From: Acanthaster planci
Taxonomy: Eukaryota > Echinodermata > Asteroidea > Valvatida > Acanthasteridae
Direction of reading: 5' to 3'
NCBI RefSeq assembly: GCF_001949145.1
Contig: NW_019091364.1
Location: 1,674,516-1,738,515, forward strand
DNA length: 64,000 bases
The notes below the pieces were generated by a model, which did no database searches, was not told where the DNA came from, and saw only the letters and a list, made by a program, of their open reading frames with translations. Positions within the stretch are counted from its first letter, which is position 1. Each line of letters starts with the position of its first letter. This document shows, piece by piece, positions 1 through 12,100 of the stretch. The translations under genes were made by a program, and so were the position numbers.

Positions 1-2866
1 CCAGGGATACGTTGGAAAGAGTTCCAGACATGGACATAACGGACATCACTGATTTTCCCTTACAGTTGTTCAGTGGCCGTCAGGAAGTGACAACATGTCC
101 ATAACAGCCACGTTTAGCAGAAAAAAATAATGAAGCAGTTAGTTAGAAAAACACTTAGAATTTGTCAAATAAGCCTCACAGGTTTGTGCACGAGGTGTCA
201 AGTGATGTCCTTGTACATGCATGGAACTCTTTCTGATTCATCAAAACAAAGTGCTAAGCTTTCTCTTTCTAGCACAAACTGAAACAACGCCACTGCCATA
301 ACGGCCTAAGGCCTCATTTTCACAGAGCGGGTCACAAGTTTTCTTTGTAGCCTCTGTTCAGACCACTCACATGTGAGCGGCAATCTAGTGCGAATTTTTC
401 AATTTTCCACATTCATATGTGAAACATTTTTTCATCAGACAATAACAAAAATAAATCACGATTACATCATAATTCAGATATTTTTCTGATGTGTCTGCTT
501 CCGTTTTCCTCCGTGATTTTCTGTCATCTTCACGGACAGGTGCACATACACTCGAAATTTAAAACTCTACATGTATTTTCACAATTTATGTACTTTCCTG
601 AGACTTTCATTTTTCTAGTTTTAGAATTTTTTTTTAAATGACTGTACAAATATATTTTGTTTGTGACTGCCAAAGATGATTCCGGTAACGTTTAAACTTT
701 TCCAGTGTGCTGCACCAGCGCTTTTCTTAAAAACGGGGTAAAAATCCACTTGAGGTATCGGTACAATTTTACTAAAAATCCAGCCTTTTAAAACTTTTTT
801 TTTACATTTCAAATACCGTGCTCTTAAGGGTTGGAAAGAAGATATGTCAGGAATATGTGAGATAAAGTAAAAGGATTTTGGCACATCACGTAAAAAGCTT
901 GTCGTCTTTTCTGTCAACTAGGATAGGAACAGAACATAAGCCTGAACATTTTAACGGCAAAAAAATCTGAAATAACGATATTAATTTCAGTTGGCAATCT
1001 TAAATTGCATTAAGGACCAATTCAGTGTAAATTAGAATGCCGTACAAAAATATCAATCTTCATAGCCAGCTTTACGACGTAACAAATTTTTTTTCGGGGG
1101 GGGAGGGGTCTTTCTGGTTGACCCTGACATCTGATTTGGCCCCTTGTACCATCGAGGCACGGCCAAATAGTTTGTCGGGGGATGCATATTTTTTAGCAAC
1201 AGAAGTAGGCTCAAACATCAATCAAAATTTCTCGCTCGTCTGAACCTTGTGCACGGTTTCTGTGGCGTTTTTCCATTTCGTCGAAAATAAGCTACTTTGG
1301 GGGCAAGTTGAATTGGGAGAAAAGGACAGCCTCAATGGCATTGTGGAAGCCAGGGCCCCGGTCAAAGGCGTTCGGGGTTGTGGATATGTCTATCATCAGC
1401 ATGCACCCACGTATCCGAATACGGCAGAGACTTTGAACTAGCGCCCTCGCCACGAGAATCCAAGCTGGTCTTATTCAACCTGCTACATACAACCCATTAG
1501 GTCTCGCCATCTCCTTTCCTTGTCACCTAGAGGTGGTATTGGGCTGACAGTTTTGGCCGACTAGGACTCAACTGCAAAGGTCATTTGCAAGTTCACAACA
1601 GTGGGAGGTATTCCTGCTTCGCCCGGGCAACGGAAAATTGTACAGGAACAACCGTCAGCTTTACTCTACATAGCTCGTCACAGATTGTCATTTTTTCGTT
1701 CCGTTGTTTACGAAAGGGTTTCTCGTCTCTTTTGTGGATGGAAAATGGGGAAAAATACCCTCAAACTGTCACTTCATACAAAAAAAACTCACATTAAGAT
1801 GCTGAGCTCGATGTTAGCTCTTGTCTTTAGAACTTGTTTGCCTTCGATCTCCTCCCCTGGGGCTCTGCAAACAAGAATCAGACATTTTGTTTGTTTTGAT
1901 GTCAAACTCAAGTTGTAAATGTAGTATTTCTGACCAAGAGTTACTCCTAAGTGTTGTGAATTGATTTAAGACAGCAGACAGATTGCATGTTACAGGCATC
2001 GTTTACAAAAAAAATGAAATGCCAGATTGCGTGATTTGAATCGTCAAACCTCTATAAGTGGCAGTTCCATTTAAACGGTTGGGAAAATCTGTAAAACGGA
2101 TTTGGAACTTTTCTTTGTTTGAACGTTTAAACATGTAAACATTCCACCCTAATTGGATTACGACAAAAAACACATCACATACATGCATTAGTGCACGCCG
2201 ATGCATAGCAATAATGTATGCGATTTAAATCTTGTCCAAATCATTTGGCTATGGCTACAAATAATGCATCTGAAGATGGAAGCCGCTTGCTAGCGGCTAC
2301 TTTCATTTCCCATAGATATGCGCATGATTGACAGCCGCAGCCAAGTAATTCAGACACAGCTTTAAGGCCCAAAATCACATCTTTAAATTTCTGTTCGGTG
2401 GGATCATTTTGACCAAATCTACTGACATCAGCCAAGTCACAACGATCTCCATGGGGCAAAATTCATATGAACTGGATTTTTGGTTTCCACGAAGGGACAA
2501 AATGTGTTCTCAGTAGAAATTGTGTTGAGCAACGAGGGGCAAACATTAGTTTGGCCATTTTATTACAGGGACAAATGGAACTCTGGAACTGTACACCAAT
2601 GTAACTATTTTGCAGTGGCTACAGCACGGGCATTGCCAATATCCTTTCCCTAGTTTGGAGGTTTTCATGAAGGAACAAATGGTGAACCAATAGCCCAGAA
2701 CGACAGTTAAATTAAGGACTGGGTGGTATATTTTTGTAAATTATGGCAAAGACATATATATTCACACAATGTATTACATCAATCGACTCTTTAAGTTCAT
2801 CTAGATACAAATTCTCCAACTGAAAATGTGACCAACTTTAAATGTAATCTCCTTGAAAGTTTACAT
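1..2866. other. Non-coding flank beyond the AF10 3' end
   Basis: AT-rich, with poly-T and poly-A runs and only short open frames without recognisable domains. It should hold the AF10 3' UTR in its right part. I see no further gene or structured repeat. Confidence 0.6.
2559..2564 (-). terminator. Possible polyadenylation signal for the AF10 gene
   Basis: AATAAA on the minus strand about 300 nt beyond the TAA stop. The position is plausible, but the hexamer is common in AT-rich DNA and nothing else confirms it. Confidence 0.3.
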
Positions 2867-3130
2867 TTACAAAGTATGGAGAAATTCGTCTCTTAGTGAA
2901 AACAGCAAGGATGTTGTCATGTGTCTAATAATGAAGCGATGATGCCACACCTTGGGTCGGCTGGTGTTCTGTGACTGGGAGTGCCCCGTCAGCGTCGGCA
3001 GCTCCCCGTTGAGGGGCATGATGGTGGTGGTGGTGGTGGCCGTTCCGATGCCAGGGGGGAGTAGCACCGACAGGCCCAAGCCGGCCTGGTTCTGGGTTTG
3101 CATCATCTGGTACACCAAATGCTGATGCTC
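2867..3130 (-). CDS. MLLT10: AF10 coding exon 13: C-terminus and stop
   Basis: Enters in phase 0 at EHQHLVYQMMQTQNQ and reads to a TAA at 2869-2867. It includes a Thr homopolymer from a GTG/CAC repeat. The last ~30 residues look less constrained. A GTG dinucleotide after RPK could be a donor, so the true C-terminus may differ. Confidence 0.75.
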   Translation of the reverse strand, partial: EHQHLVYQMMQTQNQAGLGLSVLLPPGIGTATTTTTIMPLNGELPTLTGHSQSQNTSRPKVWHHRFIIRHMTTSLLFSLRDEFLHTL

Positions 3131-6100
3131 CTGCAGACAAAGGGAACGGTCAAAAAAAAAAATTAAAAAATTCTTGAGATGGTGCACAGTGGTAAGCTTT
3201 AAAAAAAAAAATGTAACCACAGAAAATTTGCAAGTGACATCCTGTGTCTCGAATCCTCCGTCTTGGAGGCACGAGGCAGAGAGTTTCACTGATTACGCAC
3301 TTATGTTTCAAATCCCAGACAAATTCTGATGGAGATGCCAAGCTTTCTGCAACTTTTATGTGCAAGGCAAAAAACTCAGAGGAACAGGTGAAATCTACTA
3401 ATTGGTCACATTCTGCTGAAAAACGTCACAGAGCTAAGCACTGGAAATCTGCACTTAGCAAAAGTAGGTGTAAGCCTACAAACCATAGGACAGGATGCGG
3501 CATTATCCAACTAACTGGCGTTAGATGCTGCTGGACCAGCGAGCTAAGCTGCGGATGCTGAAGGACCATGGCAGGATGTGACCCTGGGTTGACCCCCGGC
3601 AGACCCAGCTGATCCCGACTTGTACTGTCACGACTAGAGTGAGACGACTCGGTGCTCGTGCTGTGGAGATGGGCACGATGAAATGAATTATTTCCTGCAT
3701 AACAGTCTAGAAATAATACTAGAATCTTGCCCAAAGTCTATTTTTTGGACAGTCTAGTTCCCACAGAAATCTGAAAACAAGCTTTTCCAAGACTTTTCCT
3801 GGACTGAAATGTTACAATTTGCATGACAATTAACACTATGTCATAAGTACCGCAGACAGTCTCCCTATTCAACAACATGCAACTTGACCGTGTATTAATT
3901 TAACATTTGATAATGCCCGCTGAGAAGTGATAATACCCACTGAGTAAAACACTCGATGGCACAAGACACTTTACTCCATTTTTACTACTGGTCATGAGTC
4001 TGCATGTGACACAGCACGCACAGCACGCCATGTGCGCGCCAAGTCCATATACAAGGGGATTCTATTGAACTGCTTTCAAAAGGAATATACCATACAATGG
4101 ACGGGGGTGTTTGGGAAAATGAAAGTAAAGTTGTAGAATAACGTTGGAAATCAATCATATGCTGACTGTCTAAATAAAAGGTATTTATGAATGGGAATAA
4201 ATATGTGTTTGCCCAGTCTTAAACACCTCGCCGGCAGCTCCAGCACTGGTCATGTCGATTCTCCTGAGCCCATCTTAGACGCACGTTTAAGACCGGCAGC
4301 CAAGCACATAATTATTCCCTTATAAACACCGTTTAACCTCAACGCCACCAGCAGAGAAAGGCTGTGTGATTATGAGCTGGAAGACTGCCATAGCCGTTAC
4401 CACAGACTGACAAGGATTGCCTGTAAATTTATCATTATTCTGTAATCACATCGAAAGCAGTTAATCCAAAAAACCCTTGCATAATCTTGATTTCCATTTA
4501 CTTTTCCATGACTTTTTTTCCTCTGACAACAGGCTTTCAAGAAACCCTATTTTTCCCAGTTTTCCATTACTTTTTCATGACTTTGCTGTACAACTTTTTT
4601 TTTCAAGGAATTTTCAAGACCATTGGAACCATGGCTCCACATCGTCTTATTTCAGTAATTTTTTTTTTTACTCACACTGGGGATTAAGCTTAATCAAACT
4701 AAAAAAAAGTTGACAAGAGTGTACACTCCTGCTCATTTCAAAAAGGCCGAAAGTTTTCATCTACAAATTGGTGTCAGTTTTAAGAAAGTTGACATTTATT
4801 TACCTATCTCTGGATGGTACTCGTTTGTGGACTTCTGATCCATGACCTGATGACCCTTGACCCGACGTTGTCTTGACCTGCACGGGGGTCATGCGATCCT
4901 GGCTGGGCGTCATGCGGCCCGGCCCATGGCCCGGCGTAAGCCGGCCGGGCGGGGGCGTGGCCTGGCCGTGACCCGGCGCACCCTGGGCGGCGGCTGCGGC
5001 AGCAACTGGGGTGGATGTGTGGGAGTGGGCGGGGCTTTGGCGGGCCGAGGGGGCGGAAGACTGGGAGACGCCCGGGCCAGGCACAACGGGCAAGTGGGCC
5101 ACACCATTGTTCTGCGGAGTACTGGACCGGTGGAGGGGCAGCTGGGCGTGGTTCAAGTTGATGGCGGGCGTGGCGTGGGACTGGGACATGGGGAGAGCAG
5201 GGGCCTGGTTGTAGGAGTGGTTCAGCGAGTGGTTCAGGCTCTGGGTACTGCTCCGACTGCTATTCAAATCCTAACCAGATAAGGAACAACAGATACTGTG
5301 CCATAAACAGATCCAATTGAACATACGTCCCATCACCTCCAAAGCGGGTCCTATATTTAGGTAGTAATTTGTAATTCGGCATGTTGAATTAGCTTAGTGA
5401 GATTTTATAACGCGTGAATTATTCTCTAGATTCTGTACTGACAGCCAGCCATTGTTTTAACATCCACTAGTCAGCAGAAACACAGTACCAGGTCTCTAAA
5501 ACCAAACGAGTTCCTAACACTGTACAAAGAAAGAATTATGACAACTGTTGAGGACATTTCAATTTTTTGCTGAACTGTTATCATAAATCAGGACTGTCAT
5601 TGGTATGGTTGGTTTTCGCTACCTGACTACTTGCGCTCAGCGTCGTCGCGTCCGAATGGATCACGTTGTTGAACCGCGGGCTACGGCGGGAGGTGGGGTT
5701 GTCCGGCGACCCGCCCTGGTTTAAGGGCCGCGAAAGCCGCAGGTTGACGGCTAACAGGTGGTCGCGGCGCTGCACCAGCGACAAGATGTACTCCTCCAGC
5801 CGTGTGTTCTCCTGGCGCAGCTGGTACAGGCAGGACAGCAGGGAAGCAACTGAAATGGAATAGAAAAAGCATGAAAAGTGTAGAAGACAGGACTCGAACC
5901 CAATACCTTTGGATTTATCGCTTGAGTCCTCCACTACCGCTACAACTGTCATCTCAGAAGGAAAACTGACCCAACGGGACTTGAATCTCAGACTCATGGA
6001 TTGCCGCTTTAGTGTTCTATTCCCTACCATTGTTATCTGAACAGGAAAAGTACACAACCAGGACATGAACCTGAGACACTTGGATTGCCGCTCCAGTACT

Positions 6101-9100
6101 CTATTCAACACCAGCTCAATCTGAATGGAAGCAAGTGCAGACAATTCCTCAATTTCGCAACTGTACCAAGATATTGCACTAAGCTCATCGTCTGGACAAA
6201 AAGCTGCAGAAGAACTTTGAAGACAGTACAGTTGTATCCTCCGGCATGACCCAAGAGACCATCTCGAGGATCGATTTCCCCCCCAAATGCGACTTACTGT
6301 CCAGGTGCGTAGCTTGCTGCATGAGGAACTCAGAGCCTTGGTCCCACTGCCTCTCCAAGAGCTGCTCCATGGTGGCAGGCATGCCCGTACTGAAAACACG
6401 AACACCAAATAAGTCACAATATCATTTCAGACCCCCATCATGGGGCAGCCATCAAATCAAACTGAGGCTGGAAGGGAATATAGTCTGTTCCCTTTTACAA
6501 TTTGTGAAGTTGTATTACTATTGCCAAAGGGTCCACAGAGGACAAGACAATCATAGCAGCATCATGACAAAAGGTCCATAACAGTTATGAACAATATACA
6601 TATGTAGCTCCATCTCCAAAATGCCCAACCCACCCCAATCAGAACTAAAAACATTTTGTATGGAGACAACAGCTTTGTCAAACACTACAAACTGTGGCAT
6701 TTGCTTTTCTTACGACTGGCTGGCCTCCATGTGCTGTCGGTTATGGAGTGACGTTAGCCGCGACTGTGGTCCAATGAGTCCGCTCTGTCCGGCCATGTTG
6801 AAGACGTCTTGGATTGCGGAATCTTCTGCAGACCAAAAACAGACCGTCAGGGTTTTTCAAAGTTTGACCTGGTCATCTACTTCTCTGCGCAGTAAGTCCT
6901 TGATCAAGGCATCCACAAAATCTTATTATAATGTGATCACAAAAGTGGACAAAAACAATTCCAGTTAACAAAAAAAAGGGTGGCAGTGATCAGGGTTCTA
7001 GCCGCGGTGAGCGGCGCTGGGCGGCACCACCCGGTACTGCAAATTTCCACCCGGCACTCAGGGTTGAAATTGGCTGTGCCACCCAGCACGGATTTTCCAA
7101 AAAATGAACTGAAATATTACTGAAAATTTAAATGTACCAACTGGATCGTATTTCAAGCATCAGAAAGCATTAAGAACTGCGCTCACTGTGCTTTGTAATC
7201 CAAAAATTTACCAGGCACTAAAATGGTCCTAGCTAGAACACTCATGGTGATGGCTCTTTTGTAGCATGTTTTGGCATAAAGTCCTCTATATTACTTTACT
7301 GAGGAATAATTCATTGAAGAATAAGGTTAAGGGAAGGTGACAATGTTTGAAATTACCGTGATTGACAGCCGGACTCAAGAAGCTGGGCAAGGACGAGCTG
7401 GACAGTGGTGAACTCAAGCCGCCGCTGCCACCGGGCCCGCTGAAGCTCAGCCTGGGCATGCTCAGCCCTGACGGGCTGCCTGCCGATGACCCGCTAGACC
7501 GCCTCTTCTTGCTGGGCACGCCATCGCCTCCGCCCAGTGATCGCACTGTCGAGCGGGGCCGGTTGATCTTACCGTCCTTGCGCTTCCCACTGCGGTGCTT
7601 CTTGCGTTCTCGCTTGGAGGTCTCGTCCCCGCTGCTGGAGGTGGTGGAAATGGCCGGCTTGGAACTGGAAGGCTTGTGGACGGCGGGCTTGGAGGTGACC
7701 ATCTTGGACACAGAAGGGAACGTCAGGGTTGGGGTTGGGGTTGGGGTCGGGGGATCCGGGGAGACCTCCTCCTCTTTCTCTTTCCTCTTGCCAGGCAAAT
7801 CCTCCTGGTCCGATTTGTACTTGGCCATGAATTCCTCGTAGGCGTCTGTGTAAGAAGTTGCCTTTCCAGGTCCACTCCGGGTAGGGGATAGGACCGTCTC
7901 GACGTCGACCGTGGGTGTACCTCGAGATTTCTCGGGCGGGAGGTCTTTGACCATTACCGTCTCTGTCACGACCATAGGGGTCGTGGGAGTCGGAGTAGCA
8001 GGGTTGGACTTAGAACTGCCCTTTTTTGATTTGGTTGGTTTCAGGCTTGAGTTGGAATCCTCCACTGCCTGGTTTGGGGAGGAGACACGTTCCGAGTAGC
8101 TGACACTGAACTCTGATCCACCTAATTTGGACGATGTTGAGGTTGACTGACCGTCGGCAGATCCAGGGCCGTCTGACTTCTGAGAGTTGCTCTTCCGGCC
8201 TCTGTGACCGGGCTGAGTCACTGTGTTCCGGGTGAATTTCAGAATCAAGGAGCTGTCACCTGACGACGGATCCTCTGCTCCTGCTGAGGCAGATGGGGGT
8301 GTCCCTGTTGGGCCAATCACCGTCTCAGTGAAATTAGCGTTGGTGAACTTCCCAGACGGATCGTCCTGCTTCCCACCTCCACCGCTTGGAGAGCTGGAAG
8401 CCACTGTTGCTGACTTGGACTCAGCGGCATATGCTTCCGTGAGACGAGCCTCTGCTGCTTTAGCCTCTGCTGCCCGAGCCTCCGCAGCGCTTTCCTGCTG
8501 AGCCAGCAGGGCGGCACTGGCCTCAGCGATGCAAAACCTGTTCTTCCTCTCCGGCTTGACTTTGTTGGCCTTCTCCAGTCTCAACTTGTCTGACTTGTCT
8601 GTTTTATCTGTCCTGTCAGTCCTATCTGCAGAGGTCCTGTCTGCAGGCTTTTCGGGGGTGCTGTAAGCACTTCCAAGGGGTTTGAAGGGAGGTATTGTCT
8701 TGATATCCTTGTTTTTATTCTGGGAGGGAAAACAGCACCAAGACAAGCTACACATTTCAAATTTCTTCATCGCACAGGACATTTCCTGCGCTCCACATGC
8801 CACTTCTCCCTTTCAACAGATTTTAAACACAAACTGAAAAATTCCATTTTCGAATCTGGCCTAGAAATTCTTTTTCTTACCAACTTGGTGTAATGATATG
8901 AGCAGTAACCCGTGTATTTGACGTTATCATTGTAGGATCCAGCTTCCTCACATAGCAATCCGTCTTGCTGGGCACTGCAAGAAAGAAGTGCCCAAAGCAT
9001 ACGTCAAACAAAAAACAAACCAACCAAACACCCTCACACATTAACCCTAACCGCCTGGGCCCTTTTCAGAGGATGCACCCTCAATCCCTCAAAATCCTTC

Positions 9101-12100
9101 AACTGCCCCCATGAAGAAAATTGGGTACTGCCTCAATCCTCCAAAATCTTCCAATACTTCTCGAAAATGTTGAGCGGAAGAGTGCCAACTGCTTTACTTC
9201 TCCAAAACCCTCTACCAATTCCTCTCATCATGTTGAGGCAGTGTGAATGGTATCCTGGATCAGTATGGGGGATTTCACATACAATGTGGGCGTGAATTTA
9301 CGCATGGATGAACATGAACAACACAAGGTCTTACCTACAACCTTGAGACAATGCATCCTTTGCAATCAGCAATGCATTTTTTGCCATGCAGCCTCAATCC
9401 ACCAAAATCGCCTGGAGGATTTTGATTTGGGATGCTTAGGATTAACAAACAAACAAACAAACAAACACACCAACACCCTCACCTCCAAAAAATATACCCA
9501 TGTGGATTAACAAAGCAAGCAGCGATTAGAAATGACTATCCATGTGACATAGCATCCAATTCTTATTACTAAATGAGCATCATGAAATCTTTGCACAAGT
9601 GTCCCCTTCAGTGAAAAGCCCAACATTAATCTCACTGATAGCAAAGAGTAACTGGAGAGAACAAGTCTTCCCACTTCTTATTCCAAATTCTAAACAGGAC
9701 TTGGAACTCACCAAGTGACGTGAAATGACTGGCGACAGCCGTTCTTATTGCAGGTCATACAAGCGCCAACAGCGGCCTTACTTTCTCGTCCTTTCGTCAT
9801 ACACAAACAGCACGTCTAAAGAAAAACACAATGGTGCACCATGAAAAACAAAGTTGACGCTGCTACAGAAAAAAAAACTCTTTTGGAAAGATCCACTCCA
9901 GTTGAAAAGTGCCAGTGCCAACATTTTGATTTTTTTTAAAGATATCTTCCCATAGCATGAACCCCTGCATCGACTGAAAGCGGTTCGGCTCTACCCTTCC
10001 ACAATCCTACAAAATCCTACAGAAGGTTCTGTAAGATCTGGAACTGGGAAGTCCAGTGTAACTGGGTTACAGAAATTTTCAAGGTATTTTGGGGGATAGA
10101 TGCAGTGGTTACCCTTTACCTTGTTGTATCGCTCATCAGGTACCGACGACAAGAGGATAGGTTCCATAGTCGTCACATTTCCAAAGTCGACTTCAGGGAT
10201 GTAAAGCGCGCAGACCACGTGTGCCCAATCTAGTTTCAAAACGAGACATGTACACTCAAGAGAATGAACAGACTGGAGGTGTGCGTCAAACTTCCGGAAA
10301 ACTTCCTGTTACTTTTGGGAATGCTCCATTTTGAACAAGATATGTTACTGCTGCAGTAACTACATGTAAAAGACAGTGTGTGATATTTTCCTAGGTAGAA
10401 CTGGCTGTTCCTAGGTTAGCTTGCATGATCAAGGGTGAATAGTTGGGAGTAGAAACACGCAAAGAACTAGCCGTCTTCAAGGCAGAATGCTAAGGGTCAG
10501 GGGCAGATCTGAAGGGGGTCAGTGCACACCAAGCTTCCCCCAAAAGGATCCCCCCCCCCAATTTTTTTTTAAATACAAGGTAATTTTATGTCATCATTTC
10601 CCTTCCAAAAATGTGTAAAAAGCCCTGAAGTGTAGCGTCACCCACAAGAGAGGCCATAAAAGGTTGTTTCTGGATCCGTCCTTGTTCAAAGTATTTATAA
10701 GATGAGCATTTCTAACTTTGTAGTTCTTTTACAAAAGAATTCCCTCCTCAGTACACATCCACGAAACCGCCAAAGTCCCACTAAGTCAGTCCATTAGCAG
10801 AGAGAGCTACAGGCACACGTGGCAGAGAAGCCTGCGACAGCCTGAGACTTTCGTCTATCAAAACAAACTTTCGAACCCAAGTTTTACTCCTCACATCTGA
10901 GATGACACAGTTCCTTATTCATTTTCAAACTTACAAAAAAAATTATGTAAACCTACAATCAAAAAATGTACAACTCTTGCTGGAGCTTTGAATATCGATT
11001 GTGACTGGTACAAAATGTCCACCATGCATGCACCGTGAACTGGAATGATAACTTACTTCCACTGTCAGTCCTTTTCAATGCACCTTCTCGCTGTGGACAC
11101 AGCTCACAACGCTGCAAAGCAAACAGAGTGCAGTTTGAGGCTTCACACAGTCAATAAACTGCTTCCATGTACAGTGTGCTCAATAAGCTTAATTAACCTT
11201 ACCATACCACCCCCCAAGCATCTGGAAACCAACTGTTTTTAACGCATAAGATCCCTTCGGAGGAAAATTTTGGAAAGAGTGTTGAATCCTGCTTCCACTC
11301 TTTCCATCCCATATCTTCTCAAGACAGGTAAGTCATTGCAAAAATTGATGAAACGATCTGAATCTGGGACTGAGAAAAATATCCATATTTGTCAGAAAAT
11401 ACTTCAAAAATTTTCTTGAGTCCCCACAGACTTTGTACACAACTGCTGAAGCAGAGTCGAGGTGAAACAGTCTCTCCTTAACTCTTACCACTCTAGCTGA
11501 TCTCTCCTGCGATTCACATTTGCGGCAATACCAGGGTCCAGTGGGGACTGTCACTATGCCATAACAAGCTACAAGAAGGAACCAGGCATGTCCGTTAAGT
11601 GGTGACTGAAAAATCAGGTTTCTCATGCATCAGAGACGACTGGCTTTATCTTCTGAACACAAAATGGTGCTGTATGATATGTGTTGTGGTATGATGTGTG
11701 TTGTGGTATGATGTGTGTTGTGGAGTTTGTCCTGCAGCCCTTTAAACTGGTTTGAACCCTGACAGTTTTATTGTTCAAGTTGAGTTCAATTTTAATGTTA
11801 TGGTGGGGATCATGGCAGACAAAAAATCTGAACAAATGAGTGAAATAGATATTAACAAATTACAAGAAGTTTTTTTTCCCATGTTCCACACTAACAATAC
11901 TGAACACTCTTTCTGGGAATTTCTCAATGGTTATTTATCTGTTTTGTTTTTGTGTCTGTTTGCAATTTATGAAAGATATAGGGCCTACATGATAAAAATT
12001 TATTTTTGAATGTTTGCTTTAAAAAATAGTCATGAGTGTATATTAAAAATTCAATATTGAATAAAATTCAGCAATGTTAGTGTTTCTAAACGACAAGCAC

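Noticed and set aside
2925-3140. Poly-His frame in the AF10 last exon
   Set aside because: Alternate reading of a CAC repeat; the conserved frame is the Thr one joined to LVYQMMQ.
4857-5282. 141-residue plus-strand Gly/Arg-rich frame
   Set aside because: Antisense shadow of the GC-rich AF10 exon 11.
5581-6417. 278-residue minus-strand frame spanning two AF10 exons and the intron between
   Set aside because: It reads exon 9 in the wrong frame and runs through the tRNA-like array; the intron has clear GT-AG ends and is not a multiple of three.
7362-7841. 159-residue plus-strand frame
   Set aside because: Antisense shadow of AF10 exon 7.
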